Assembly: GCA_965277495.1 (NCBI GenBank)
Contig: OZ255824.1
Location: 1-64,000 of the forward strand
Source: CAHJXG01 sp965277495
GTDB lineage: Bacteria > Pseudomonadota > Alphaproteobacteria > Acetobacterales > Acetobacteraceae
Reading direction: 5' to 3'
Length of the DNA: 64,000 nt
Shown: positions 52,564 to 61,003 of the stretch, piece by piece
How positions within the stretch are numbered: the stretch's first letter is position 1
How the letters are laid out: every line of letters begins with the position of its first letter
Program-made: the position numbers and the translations under genes
The notes under the pieces: generated by a model
The model's database searches: none
What the model was told of the DNA's origin: nothing
The model's input: only the letters and a program-made list of their open reading frames with translations

Positions 52564-53630
52564 GCTGCGAGCGCTCCGTCCGGCGCTTCTGGCGTCCGCA
52601 CGGCGTCGCGTCCGATCAGCGGATCGAAAAACCCGTCGATCAGCGCCTCGACCGCCGCTGGGGTCGAAAGCTTGTTCACGGCCGCACGGAATTCCGCCGA
52701 TCCGAACAGCCCGCGCGAGTACCAGGACAGATGCTTGCGCGCCACCCGCACCCCGGCGTCCTCGCCGAAATGCCGCAGCATGGCGTGGTAGTGTTGCAGC
52801 ATGGTGGCCTTCTGCTCCGCAAGCGGCGGCTCGGCCTGGCGCTGGCCTGTCATCAGGAATCGCGCGACCAGGGCCGGGAACCAGGGCCGGCCATAGCAGC
52901 CGCGCCCGATCATCACGCCATCCGCCCCGGACTGGCGCAACGCCTCGGCGGCGTCGTCCTCGGTCAGGATATCACCGTTGGCGATCACCGGCAGCCCGAC
53001 CGCCGCCTTCACGCGCGCGATGAACCGCCAATCGGCCGAGCCGGTGTAGAATTGCTGCCGGGTCCGGCCGTGCACCGTGACCATCTGGATGCCGGACGCC
53101 TCGGCGATCCGCGCCAGGCTGGGCGCGTTCAGGTTGGCGTGATCCCATCCCATGCGCATCTTAAGCGTGACTGGGACCGGCACCGCCTGGACGGTCGCTT
53201 CCAGGATGCGGGCCGCCGCGATCTCGTCCCGCATCAGCGCGGACCCGGCCGCCTGCCCAACCGCGACTTTTTTCACCGGGCAGCCGAAATTGATGTCGAT
53301 CAGGTCGGCGCCGTGGCCCACGGCGATGCGCGCCGCTTCGGCCATGGCGGACGGGTCGCAGCCGGCGAGCTGGACCGCGCTGGGGCCGCCGCAGCCGTCG
53401 ACCTCCGCCATGCGCAGCGTGACCCGGTTCTCCCGCACCATGGCCCAGGACGCGATCATCTCGGATACGACGAGGCCGGCGCCTTGCTGTTTCGCCAGGC
53501 GCCGGAATGGCAGGTCGGTGACGCCCGACATCGGGGCCAGGATAACCGGCGCGTCGATGCGCACCGCATAGCGCCCGGACCCCAGGGTAAGCGGGCCGAC
53601 CATGCCTGTGGTATTTGGGTTGCCCATCAT
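52560..53630 (-). CDS. dusB: tRNA-dihydrouridine synthase B
   Basis: FMN-dependent reduction of uridine in the tRNA D-loop. The 356-residue product has LAPMSGVTDLPFRR, SEMIASWAMV, DINFGCPVKKVA (catalytic Cys in GCPVKK), TVHGRTRQQFYTGSADW, VIANGDI and GADGVMIGRGCYGRPW. The start is ATG 53630; Met2 and Met10 are also possible. First gene of the ntr operon, divergent from ispDF across 95 bp. Confidence 0.96.
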   Translation of the reverse strand: MMGNPNTTGMVGPLTLGSGRYAVRIDAPVILAPMSGVTDLPFRRLAKQQGAGLVVSEMIASWAMVRENRVTLRMAEVDGCGGPSAVQLAGCDPSAMAEAARIAVGHGADLIDINFGCPVKKVAVGQAAGSALMRDEIAAARILEATVQAVPVPVTLKMRMGWDHANLNAPSLARIAEASGIQMVTVHGRTRQQFYTGSADWRFIARVKAAVGLPVIANGDILTEDDAAEALRQSGADGVMIGRGCYGRPWFPALVARFLMTGQRQAEPPLAEQKATMLQHYHAMLRHFGEDAGVRVARKHLSWYSRGLFGSAEFRAAVNKLSTPAAVEALIDGFFDPLIGRDAVRTPEAPDGALAA

Positions 53631-53690
53631 TTGGGCAAACTACCGCCGGCTTGCGCCCTGCGCAATCATAGACCGCAAGAGTTGGACGGG

Positions 53691-53719
53691 TTGACGCAAC
53701 GCCGGCCCGCCGCCATTGC
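53691..53719 (+). promoter_or_regulatory. Candidate promoter placing ispDF start at or near +1
   Basis: TTGACG (53691-53696) and CATTGC (53714-53719), 17 bp apart, end 6 nt before the ispDF ATG (53726). No purine-rich ribosome-binding site is visible. The -35 is strong and the -10 weak. Confidence 0.4.
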
Positions 53720-53725
53720 TGCATT

Positions 53726-54862
53726 ATGCGTGTCGCCGCCATCCTTGTCGCCGCCGGCTCCGGATCGAGGTTTGGCGGCGGCGAGCCGAAGCAGTATGCC
53801 CAACTCGCCGGGAAGCCTGTCGCACGCTGGGCGGCGGAGTGCCTGTCACCGTTCGTGGATCTGCTGCAACCGGTCGGAGATCCGGCCCTGCTCGGCGCGG
53901 CGCTGGAGGGTGTGGCGCATCTTCCCGTCGTGCCCGGCGGCGTCGGCCGCCAAGACAGCGTGCGCGCCGGACTGGAAGCTTTGGCGCCGTTCGAACCCAA
54001 CGTGGTGCTGGTCCATGACGCCGCGCGTCCCTACGTGCCCGGCCACACCATCCCTGCCCTGCTGGCCGCCCTGGCCCGCGTGCCCGGGGCGATCCCCGCC
54101 GTGCCCGTCGCGGACACGCTGAAACGCGCGCAGGGAAGCCTTATCAAGGCGACCGTCCCCAGGGAAGCCTTGTTCCGTGCGCAGACGCCGCAAGCATTCC
54201 GCTTCGCCAACCTGCTGGCTTTGCACCGCGAGCACGCATTGCTGCCTGGCCTGACCGACGATGCCGCATTGCTGGAACATGCCGGCCATGCCGTCGAGCT
54301 GGTCCCCGGCGCCGAGGACAACATCAAGCTGACATTCCCGGAGGATCTCGTGCGGCTCGAACGCATACTGGCGCCCGCCGTGCAGCCCCGCGTTGGCACC
54401 GGGTTCGACGTGCACGCGCTCACGCCGGGCCGTCCGTTGGTGCTTTGCGGCGTATTGGTGCCGCATGCGTATGGCTTGGCCGGGCATTCCGACGCCGATG
54501 TGGGCATCCACGCGCTATGCGACGCGATCTATGGCGCGCTGGCCGAAGGCGACATCGGCCGCCATTTTCCGCCGAGCGAGGCGACTTGGAAGGACGCCGA
54601 CAGCGCCCGCTTCCTGGTCCACGCCGCCGGACGGATCGCGGCGCGCGGCGGAAGGCTGGCCAATGCCGACATCACGCTAATATGCGAACAGCCGAAGATT
54701 ACGCCGCATGCCGTAGCCATGCAGGCGAGGCTGGCCGAGTTGCTGGGCGTGGAGGCCGGACGCATCTCGGTCAAGGCTACGACGACCGAACGGCTTGGCT
54801 TTCCCGGACGCGGCGAGGGGATCGCGGCCCAGGCGGTCGTGACGGTCTTGTTGGCCACATAA
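53726..54862 (+). CDS. ispDF: Bifunctional IspD/IspF isoprenoid enzyme
   Basis: Catalyses two non-consecutive steps of the MEP pathway: CTP-dependent cytidylylation of methylerythritol phosphate, and cyclisation to the 2,4-cyclodiphosphate. The 378-residue fusion has IspD at about 1-215 (ILVAAGSGSRFGG, HDAARPYV, RAQTPQAFRF). IspF spans about 221-378 (GTGFDVHAL with metal ligands Asp228 and His230, LAGHSDADVG, DITLICEQPKI, KATTTERLGFPGRGEGIAAQAV). The fusion is the known alphaproteobacterial form. It is followed by tRNA-Pro on the other strand. Confidence 0.97.
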   Translation: MRVAAILVAAGSGSRFGGGEPKQYAQLAGKPVARWAAECLSPFVDLLQPVGDPALLGAALEGVAHLPVVPGGVGRQDSVRAGLEALAPFEPNVVLVHDAARPYVPGHTIPALLAALARVPGAIPAVPVADTLKRAQGSLIKATVPREALFRAQTPQAFRFANLLALHREHALLPGLTDDAALLEHAGHAVELVPGAEDNIKLTFPEDLVRLERILAPAVQPRVGTGFDVHALTPGRPLVLCGVLVPHAYGLAGHSDADVGIHALCDAIYGALAEGDIGRHFPPSEATWKDADSARFLVHAAGRIAARGGRLANADITLICEQPKITPHAVAMQARLAELLGVEAGRISVKATTTERLGFPGRGEGIAAQAVVTVLLAT

Positions 54863-54878
54863 TTGTTTGCGGAAATCT

Positions 54879-54955
54879 TGGTCGGAGCGGCGGGATTCGA
54901 ACCCACGACCCCCAGTCCCCCAGACTGATGCGCTACCAGGCTGCGCTACGCTCCG
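54879..54955 (-). tRNA. tRNA-Pro (anticodon GGG), CCA encoded
   Basis: 77 nt on the minus strand. The acceptor stem CGGAGCG pairs with CGCTCCG, followed by discriminator A and a genome-encoded CCA (54881-54879). The D-arm is GCGC-AGCCTGGTA-GCGC. The anticodon stem TCAGT/ACTGG (one T-G pair) holds loop CTGGGGG, giving anticodon GGG and G37 as in proline tRNAs. The T-arm is GTGGG-TTCGAAT-CCCGC. It lies downstream of merR on the same strand. No integrase or att-like repeat is visible beside it. Confidence 0.97.
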
Positions 54956-55010
54956 ACACGGAATAGGTCTAGCAGGCCGCCACATTGGCTGCAACGGCGC
55001 GGCGCATGGT

Positions 55011-55544
55011 TCAGTTCAGCATGGCCCGCAGCGCCACCAGCTCATCGAGCGCATGTTGCAATACCGCCCGCAGCCGAGCCGCATCATCCGGTCCAGGCAC
55101 CAGCGTCGGGCTGGTGAGGCCAGATGCAGCGACCATCGGCGTCACCGCCTGCTCCACCTCGGCGGCAGCGCGCTCGGCGGCATTTGCCGGCGGGATATCT
55201 TCGGATAGCTGGCCCCCACCCTCACGCAACAATCTTTGCACTCCCTTGATCGTGTAACCCTGAATATAAAGCAGGTCCGAGATGCGGCGCAGCAGCAGGA
55301 TGTCGTCCGGACGGTAATAACGCCGACCGCCGCCGCGTTTCAACGGCTTGATTTGAGGAAATTTCGTCTCCCAGAACCGCAGCACATGCTGTGGGATATG
55401 AAGCTCGTCGGCAACCTCGCTGATTGTACGGAATGCGTTGGGCGCTTTTTTGGCCCGCGGACGGCTGTCATCGGGACCAAGGGCATTCGATGGCGCGTCA
55501 TCCGGCCCGAGATCGTCGGCCGAGGCGTCATCGGGTCCGTTCAT
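55011..55544 (-). CDS. MerR-family transcriptional regulator
   Basis: 177 residues with an N-terminal winged-helix MerR domain at about 38-108. Visible blocks are TISEVADELHIPQHVLRFWETKFPQIKP, RGGGRRYYRPDDILLL and LLYIQGYTIKGVQRLL. The effector and target genes are unknown. The preceding ~30 residues are an acidic degenerate repeat (GPDDASADDL, GPDDAPSNAL, GPDDS). ATGA overlap with ihfA indicates co-translation; ihfA-merR after fabH is a conserved alphaproteobacterial arrangement. Confidence 0.93.
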   Translation of the reverse strand: MNGPDDASADDLGPDDAPSNALGPDDSRPRAKKAPNAFRTISEVADELHIPQHVLRFWETKFPQIKPLKRGGGRRYYRPDDILLLRRISDLLYIQGYTIKGVQRLLREGGGQLSEDIPPANAAERAAAEVEQAVTPMVAASGLTSPTLVPGPDDAARLRAVLQHALDELVALRAMLN

Positions 55545-55852
55545 TCGTCGTCGCCCGCCGGAATTGCCGTGCCGTTGACGTGGGCCTTCAGGACCTGGCT
55601 TGGCCGGAACGTCAGCACCCGCCGGGGCAGGATCGGCACCTCGACGCCGGTTTTAGGATTGCGCCCGATCCGGCGCCCCTTCTGCCGCACCGAAAACGTT
55701 CCGAAACCGCTGATCTTTACCGAATCCCCAGCTTCCAGCGCCCGCGACATGCGTTCCAGCACCGTCTCGAGCAGGTCGGCCGAGTCGTTGCGGGACAGAC
55801 CGACTTGCGCATAGATCGTTTCGGCCAGTTGCGCTCGCGTTACGGTGTTCAT
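55541..55852 (-). CDS. ihfA: Integration host factor alpha subunit
   Basis: DNA-bending nucleoid protein, partner of IhfB. About 103 residues from ATG 55852: MNTVTRAQLAETIYAQVGLSR, VKISGFGTFSVRQKGRRIGRNPKTG and the arm ending in PSQVLKAHVNG, all typical. A GTG at 55858 would add two residues but lies against the predicted -10 box, and the ATG matches the usual IhfA start. There is no Shine-Dalgarno. The promoter geometry (TTGACG-N17-TAGCGT, -10 ending 6 nt before ATG) suggests a leaderless transcript. Confidence 0.96.
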   Translation of the reverse strand: MNTVTRAQLAETIYAQVGLSRNDSADLLETVLERMSRALEAGDSVKISGFGTFSVRQKGRRIGRNPKTGVEVPILPRRVLTFRPSQVLKAHVNGTAIPAGDDE

Positions 55853-55858
55853 TGCCAC

Positions 55859-55887
55859 ACGCTATGCACGCGCTGCTGGCACGTCAA
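55859..55887 (-). promoter_or_regulatory. ihfA promoter (leaderless geometry)
   Basis: Read on the minus strand, TTGACG (plus-strand 55882-55887) and TAGCGT (55859-55864) have a 17-bp spacer. The -10 ends 6 nt before the ihfA ATG, so +1 would fall on or next to that codon. It sits in the 114-bp AT-richer gap between fabH and ihfA. Confidence 0.6.
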
Positions 55888-55966
55888 GCGAAGCCGCTGA
55901 CCTTAAACAATTATCGCAAAACTGTTGCGCCGCCGCCTCAAAACCTCGTGCGTCAAAAACACAGGT

Positions 55967-56935
55967 CTAAAAGCGTACCAGCGCCGAGCCCCAGGTCATG
56001 CCGCCGCCCAGCGCCTCCATCACCACCAGGTCGCCGCGCTTGATGCGCCCATCGCCCCGCGCCTCCGCCAGCGCGAGCGGAACCGACGCGGCCGACGTGT
56101 TCGCATGGCGCTCGACCGTCACCACGACCCGCTCGGACGGCAGCCCAAGCTTGCGGCCCATCGCGTCGATGATCCGCCGGTTCGCCTGGTGCGGCACCAG
56201 CCAGTCGATGTCGGCGTGGGTGAGCCCATTGGCGGCCAAGGCCTCGTCCACCACCTCCGCCAGCTTCACGACGGCGTGGCGGAACACCTCGCGTCCGTTC
56301 ATCACGAGGTAGCCGGGCCGGGCCGGCTGGCCGACGGAGCCATCGACATAGAGCAGGTCGCCCAGCGTCCCCTGCGCGTGCAGGTGGGTCGACAGGATGC
56401 CGCGCGCGCCATCCTGATCGGTGCCGGACCGCACGAACGCCGCCCCGGCGCCGTCGCCGAACAGCACGCAGGTGCCGCGGTCATCCCAGTTCATGATCCT
56501 GGAATAAACCTCGCTCCCAATCACCAGCACGCCCGAGGCCTGTCCGGACCGGATCATCGCGTCAGCAATCGACAATGCGTAGACGAAGCCGCTACAGGCG
56601 GCGGACACGTCGAAGCCGAATCCGCGGCTGATCCCGAGGTCCGCCTGCACCCGGAGGGCCGTGGCGGGGAACGCCTGGTCCGGCGTGGCGGTCGCCAGGA
56701 TGACCGCATCGACGTTGCCGGGGCCGCACCCCGCATCCGCCAACGCGGCCTCCGCCGCACGCGCGCCCATGAAGGCGCAGGTCTCGGTTGGCCCGGCGAT
56801 ATGGCGCTGCTTGATCCCGGTGCGTTCTTGTATCCAGCTATCGGTGGTGTCGATCCGTTGGGACAGTTCATCGTTGCCCACGATCCGTTTCGGAAGGTAG
56901 CCGCCGACGCCGGCGATCACGGGACGCATGGCCAT
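55967..56935 (-). CDS. fabH: 3-Oxoacyl-[acyl-carrier-protein] synthase III
   Basis: Condenses acetyl-CoA with malonyl-ACP to start fatty acid synthesis. The 322-residue thiolase-fold protein has the catalytic triad: Cys114 in DVSAACSGFVYA, a His in WLVPHQANRRI and an Asn in ERHANTSAASVP. The family-typical DDSWIQERTGIKQR-like block (TTDSWIQERTGIKQRHIAG) is at the N-terminus. Start ATG 56935 or 56929. Five bases after plsX, so coupled with phospholipid synthesis. Confidence 0.97.
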   Translation of the reverse strand: MAMRPVIAGVGGYLPKRIVGNDELSQRIDTTDSWIQERTGIKQRHIAGPTETCAFMGARAAEAALADAGCGPGNVDAVILATATPDQAFPATALRVQADLGISRGFGFDVSAACSGFVYALSIADAMIRSGQASGVLVIGSEVYSRIMNWDDRGTCVLFGDGAGAAFVRSGTDQDGARGILSTHLHAQGTLGDLLYVDGSVGQPARPGYLVMNGREVFRHAVVKLAEVVDEALAANGLTHADIDWLVPHQANRRIIDAMGRKLGLPSERVVVTVERHANTSAASVPLALAEARGDGRIKRGDLVVMEALGGGMTWGSALVRF

Positions 56936-56940
56936 CGGGC

Positions 56941-57996
56941 TCAGACCGCCGCCAAGAGTTGCGGCCCGCCATTGCCGGGCTTCAATGCCTCGATAAGGGC
57001 CAGGCCGTCGCGGATTTTGTCATTGAACCGATGCACGACCATGTCCATCGCCACGTCCACCGCGTGCGCGAACCCTTCGGCGTCGGTGCCGCCATGCGAC
57101 TTCACCACGACGCCGTTCAATCCCAGCATGACCGCGCCATTATAGCGCCGAGGATCCAGCCACAGCTTCATGCGGTCGAGCCCCGGCCGCGCCAGCAGGT
57201 AGGCGAGCTTCGCCGCCAGGCTGCTGCGGAAGATCTGCTTCAGCAGGTCGCCCACCAGCTTCAGCGCGCCCTCCCCCGTCTTCAGCGCCACGTTCCCGGT
57301 GAACCCGTCCGTCACGATCACGTCCGTGGTTCCAGCGGCGATGTCGTGCCCCTCCACAAACCCATGGAACTGCGAGGCAATATGGCTCGCGCGCAGGATG
57401 TCGGCGGCCTGGCGCACGCGCTCATCGCCCTTCAGCTCCTCAGAGCCAACATTAAGCAGCCCGATCGTCGGCGCGGGCAGCCCCAGCACCGTCCGGGCGA
57501 ACACGTCGCCCATGATGGCGAACTCCACCAGGTTGCGGGCGTCGCATTGCACGTTGGCGCCGAGATCGAGCATCACCACGTCGCCGCGGGCCGAGGGGCC
57601 GATGGCCGCCATCGCCGGGCGGTCGATCCCCGGCAGTGTCTTGATCACGATCTTCGCCAAGGCCAGCAACGCACCGGTATTGCCGGCCGAAACCACGCCC
57701 GAAGCCTCGCCGCCGGCCACGGCGTCAATGGCGATGCGCATGGACGACCCGCGCACCCGGAGCGCCGCGGTCGGCTTCATCTCGCTCGGGATGCTTTCCG
57801 GTGCGTGCCGGATGGTGCAGGACGCCTGCGCGCGCTTCCGCTTCGCCACCAGCGGCGCCAACAGTCCCTCGTCGCCAACCAGCAGGAAGCGCGCCGACGG
57901 ATGCCGCTCTGCCGCGATCGCGATGCCTTCAACCACCATGTCCGGCGCGTGGTCGCCCCCCATGGCGTCGATAGCCAGGTTGAACGGCTCGGTCAT
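56941..57996 (-). CDS. plsX: Phosphate acyltransferase PlsX
   Basis: Makes acyl-phosphate from acyl-ACP, the donor for PlsY in phospholipid synthesis. The 351-residue product has LAIDAMGGDHAPDMVVEG, VSAGNTGALLALA, MLDLGANVQCDARNL, LLNVGSEELKGD, VTDGFTGNVALKTGEG and VMLGLNGVVVKSHGG. Start set at ATG 57996; the longer frame enters the rpmF region. Follows rpmF by 40 bp, the conserved rpmF-plsX-fabH order. Confidence 0.97.
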   Translation of the reverse strand: MTEPFNLAIDAMGGDHAPDMVVEGIAIAAERHPSARFLLVGDEGLLAPLVAKRKRAQASCTIRHAPESIPSEMKPTAALRVRGSSMRIAIDAVAGGEASGVVSAGNTGALLALAKIVIKTLPGIDRPAMAAIGPSARGDVVMLDLGANVQCDARNLVEFAIMGDVFARTVLGLPAPTIGLLNVGSEELKGDERVRQAADILRASHIASQFHGFVEGHDIAAGTTDVIVTDGFTGNVALKTGEGALKLVGDLLKQIFRSSLAAKLAYLLARPGLDRMKLWLDPRRYNGAVMLGLNGVVVKSHGGTDAEGFAHAVDVAMDMVVHRFNDKIRDGLALIEALKPGNGGPQLLAAV

Positions 57997-58036
57997 GGCA
58001 TCACGCCCAAGCGGCCCGGCGGCACGCCAAACCCAA

Positions 58037-58240
58037 TCAGGCGCGGACAGCGCCCTTGAGCGCCTTGCCAGCGGCGATGACCTCGCGTCCGTCATAATGG
58101 CCGCAGTGGCTGCACAGATGATGCGGACGCTTCAGCTCGCCGCAGTTGGAGCATTCGGCATGCGCCTCGGTCCGCAGCGCGTCATGGCTGCGGCGCATCC
58201 CGCGGCGGGATGGCGAGGTCTTCTTCTTGGGAACAGCCAT
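58037..58240 (-). CDS. rpmF: 50S ribosomal protein L32
   Basis: 67 residues of large-subunit protein L32, beginning MAVPKKKTSPSRRGMRRSHDAL. A zinc-ribbon-like pair CSNC and CSHC is present, so this is the cysteine-containing form. Followed by plsX in the usual arrangement. The 118-bp gap before it could hold its promoter. Confidence 0.98.
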   Translation of the reverse strand: MAVPKKKTSPSRRGMRRSHDALRTEAHAECSNCGELKRPHHLCSHCGHYDGREVIAAGKALKGAVRA

Positions 58241-58358
58241 GGGACAGCGCCCCTCCGGGCTAAATGGCGCGCGGCAACAGGGCGGCGCACCGGGGTCAAC
58301 AGGTTCATTAACGAGCCGCGCGATTTAGCAGAGCCGCACTGCGGCTGCAAGCGACAGC

Positions 58359-58853
58359 CTATTGCCGTGGGCGCGATGCCAGCAATGCGGCGAAGGGGCC
58401 GTCCGGTTCGGCGGCGATATCCGGCGGCAATGCGGCGCCGGGCTTGCGCGGATAGGGGTCAAGCGCCAGCGCGAGCTGCTCCACCGCCGCCTCGCCGATA
58501 TCGACCGCGCCGCCGTCGAACGGGATTTGATCGATCGCCTCCGGATCGGGGTCGTCATCCTCGGTGCCCGCCGGGACGAAATGCACGGTAAACGCCTCGT
58601 CCACGTCGTGCTCGAAGGTGTCGAGCGTGACGACGCAGGTCTCGCTCACCCGGGCGCGCAACGCACCCTCGGCCTCGATGGTCGTCATGCCGACGCGGCG
58701 CAGCTTGAACGCGCAATGCAGGCTGGACAATGCCACGAGTCGCAGGCGGGCCGCGATCGCCGGCAACTCGCCAGGCTTGGCATCGACGTCGAAGGCCGTG
58801 CCCTGCGGGCCGATCCGGTCCAGCGCCACGGGACGATGCAGCTCGGGGTTCAT
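58359..58853 (-). CDS. yceD: DUF177 (YceD) family protein
   Basis: 164 residues of the YceD/DUF177 family, encoded next to rpmF in most bacteria and proposed to act in 23S rRNA accumulation. Visible features are LSSLHCAFKLRRVG and ETCVVTLDTFEHDVDEAFTVHFVP. An acidic region (EDDDPDPEAID) and an ending block DIGEAAVEQLALALDPYPRKPGA follow, the last being the family hallmark. Start ATG 58853 overlaps the CBP3-like gene as ATGA. The longer in-frame version lies inside that gene. Confidence 0.9.
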   Translation of the reverse strand: MNPELHRPVALDRIGPQGTAFDVDAKPGELPAIAARLRLVALSSLHCAFKLRRVGMTTIEAEGALRARVSETCVVTLDTFEHDVDEAFTVHFVPAGTEDDDPDPEAIDQIPFDGGAVDIGEAAVEQLALALDPYPRKPGAALPPDIAAEPDGPFAALLASRPRQ

Positions 58854-59392
58854 GCCGCCATCCGGGCCGGACGGAAATCCACCCGGCCGGCTGCCAGCGC
58901 CGAAATGGGCTGCGTGCGCAGGTGCGCCGCCTGCTCCAGCGCCAATGCCGCCAATGCGCCCGCAGCATCCTCGGGCGCATGGCCGCGCCACACGTTGCGG
59001 GCGACCGCCTCGGTCAGCGCCGCGATGTCGTCCGCCTCCAATGCGGCGGCATATGCGCTGGCCCGGCCATTGAACGCCTCCCACATCGCACGCACCCGCT
59101 TGCCGATCCGCATGTCGCTGACGCCGATTTCGCGCAGGTTGATGTCCATGTCGGAGAACATCGCGTCGAAGATCGCTTGCGCCAAGTCCTTTCCAGCCTT
59201 CGACTCGGCATGCAGCCGGTTCACCACCAGGAACACATACAGCCCGATGACGTCGAATCGTCCGTCCAAGGTGTCCGGCACGCGCAACGTTTCAAAGATA
59301 TAGGGATCGCGGGCGGCCTGCACGGCGGCGGTGTAAAGCTCGAACCCCGCGCGCTCGTGTTGCTTGCGTCCGAACATACCCAGGAATGCCAT
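58850..59392 (-). CDS. Ubiquinol-cytochrome c chaperone (CBP3/UQCC1-like)
   Basis: 180 residues of the family needed for cytochrome b/bc1 assembly in mitochondria and Alphaproteobacteria. Visible blocks are YTAAVQAARDPYIFETLRVPDTLDGRFDVIGLYVFLV, FDAMFSDMDINLREIGVSDMRIGKRVRAMWEAFNGR and ARNVWRG. Start is ATG 59392, divergent from bamE. It overlaps DUF177 by four bases. A helical, soluble protein without signal sequence, and its presence is a useful class marker. Confidence 0.92.
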   Translation of the reverse strand: MAFLGMFGRKQHERAGFELYTAAVQAARDPYIFETLRVPDTLDGRFDVIGLYVFLVVNRLHAESKAGKDLAQAIFDAMFSDMDINLREIGVSDMRIGKRVRAMWEAFNGRASAYAAALEADDIAALTEAVARNVWRGHAPEDAAGALAALALEQAAHLRTQPISALAAGRVDFRPARMAA

Positions 59393-59491
59393 TTAGCCCT
59401 CATCTCGTCCGGCCAGCCGCGGCCCGCCAGATTGACAAGGCCGGACGGGCATGACACGCCATTGCAAATAGGCGGCAAGCGCGTCCGGTCA

Positions 59492-60034
59492 ATGCGCCCG
59501 GCGCTCCGCCGGCTTGCCGCGTCATCCAGACTGGACCCGAGCGTGCGCGTTTTATTCCTACTACTCCTGTTGTCCGTGTCCGCCTGCGACGCCTTGGATG
59601 CGCCGAGGCAGTTGCGCGGCAACCATGTGGACGCCGACCAGCTCAAGGAGCTCGTGCCTGGAACGTCCACCCGTGCCGACGCGACCTCGCTGCTCGGCTC
59701 GCCGACCACGCGCGCGGCCTTCGATGACAATACGTGGGTCTACATCAGCGAGACGACGCGCACCCGGGTCGGACGGTCGCCCGGTGTGCTGGCCCAGGAC
59801 GTCGTCGTGCTAACGTTCGATCAGGCCGGCGTGCTGCGCGACGTGAAGCATCTGGATCAGGACGACCGCAAGGACGTTTCCATCGTCAGCCGCACCACCC
59901 CGTCGCCGGGCAGCGAGGCTTCGTTCCTGCAGCAACTGCTGGGCAACGTCGGCAAGTTCAGCGCTGGCGGCGCGGCCGGAGGATCGCGAGCCACGCCAGG
60001 CGGCAGCGGCGCCGCGACCAGCAACGGCCTGTAG
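59492..60034 (+). CDS. bamE: BamE/OmlA outer-membrane assembly lipoprotein
   Basis: Lipoprotein of the beta-barrel assembly machine. The signal peptide ends in the lipobox LSVSACDALD. The SmpA/OmlA domain follows (VDADQLKELVPGTSTRADATSLLGSPTTRAAFDDNTWVYISE, then VVVLTFDQAGVLRDVKHLDQDDRKDV) and then a Gly/Ser-rich tail. Two starts are possible: ATG 59492 (180 residues, Cys32) or GTG 59543, which gives a compact 14-residue signal (MRVLFLLLLLSVSA) before the Cys. I favour the GTG on signal shape but keep the longer extent. Convergent with thiL, stops 3 bp apart. Confidence 0.9.
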   Translation: MRPALRRLAASSRLDPSVRVLFLLLLLSVSACDALDAPRQLRGNHVDADQLKELVPGTSTRADATSLLGSPTTRAAFDDNTWVYISETTRTRVGRSPGVLAQDVVVLTFDQAGVLRDVKHLDQDDRKDVSIVSRTTPSPGSEASFLQQLLGNVGKFSAGGAAGGSRATPGGSGAATSNGL

Positions 60035-60037
60035 CCT

Positions 60038-60994
60038 TCAGAAATGGCTCCAGCCTGGACGTTCCAGGCTGATTGCCGCGCCCGACGCATCCAAGACCCG
60101 GACCTCGTTTCCGGTTTCGAAGCGTCCGATCCGGGTTACCGCGCATCCTCCAGCGGACGCCGCGTCCAACAGCAGCCTGGCCCGGCCGGGCGGCACCGCC
60201 ATGACCAGCTCGTAGTCGTCGCCGCCAGTTAAGCACGTCGGCAGCCACGCCTCCCCGGCTGCCAGCGCCGCCACCGAGCGCGGCACTCGCGCGGCCTCGA
60301 TCACCGCTCCAAGCCCGGATGCGCGGCACAGGTGGCCAAGGTCCTGCACCAGCCCGTCCGACACGTCCATGCAGGCCGACGCCACGCCATGCAGCGCCAG
60401 GCCGAGGCGGGGCTGCGGCATCCGGTAACGTCCGGCCAGGAAGCCATCGATGTCGGCGAGCCGGCCCTGCAACGCCAACAGGCCCAGCGCGCCATCGCCG
60501 ATCGTGCCGGTCACCCAAACCTCGTCGCCCGCCATGGCGCCGCGGCGGCGCAACGCTGCGCCGGGCGCGACATGGCCGATCGCGGTCAGCGATAGCGTCA
60601 TCGGACCCGGCGTCGCTGTCGTATCCCCGCCGAGCAGCGTGATGCCGAATTGCGCCTGGTCCCGCGCCAGCCCGTCGGCAAACGCGGCGAACCAGGCGTC
60701 CGCAGTGTCCCGGGGCGCAGAAACCGTCATGAGATAGGCCAGCGGCTCGGCACCCATTGCGGCGAGGTCCGAGAGATTGACCCGCAGCAGCTTGGCGCCA
60801 ACCATTCCGGCAGGATCGTCGGGCAGGAAATGCACGCCGGCCACCATCGCATCCGCCGTGAACACCAATTCGCGGCCCGGCGGCGGGGCCAGCACCGCGC
60901 CGTCGTCCAGCACATCGAGCGATCCAGGGCCTGCCAACGGACGAAAGTGCCGTGCGATCAGTTTGAACTCAGCGGGCGGCCCGGCGTCTGTCAT
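60038..60994 (-). CDS. thiL: Thiamine-monophosphate kinase
   Basis: Phosphorylates TMP to TPP, the last step of thiamine synthesis and cofactor of the PDH E1 encoded at the other end of the window. The 318-residue PurM-like ATPase has DDGAVLAPPPGRELVFTADAMVAGVHF, RVNLSDLAAMGAEPLAYL, LLGGDTTATPGP and ACMDVSDGLVQDLGHLC. Sits after nusB by 9 bp, the conserved ribH-nusB-thiL order. Confidence 0.96.
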   Translation of the reverse strand: MTDAGPPAEFKLIARHFRPLAGPGSLDVLDDGAVLAPPPGRELVFTADAMVAGVHFLPDDPAGMVGAKLLRVNLSDLAAMGAEPLAYLMTVSAPRDTADAWFAAFADGLARDQAQFGITLLGGDTTATPGPMTLSLTAIGHVAPGAALRRRGAMAGDEVWVTGTIGDGALGLLALQGRLADIDGFLAGRYRMPQPRLGLALHGVASACMDVSDGLVQDLGHLCRASGLGAVIEAARVPRSVAALAAGEAWLPTCLTGGDDYELVMAVPPGRARLLLDAASAGGCAVTRIGRFETGNEVRVLDASGAAISLERPGWSHF

Positions 60995-61003
60995 GCGTGA
61001 TCC

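Noticed and set aside
54862..55010. tRNA-Pro as an integration site
   Set aside because: No integrase, no repeat of the tRNA 3' end and no composition change beside it.
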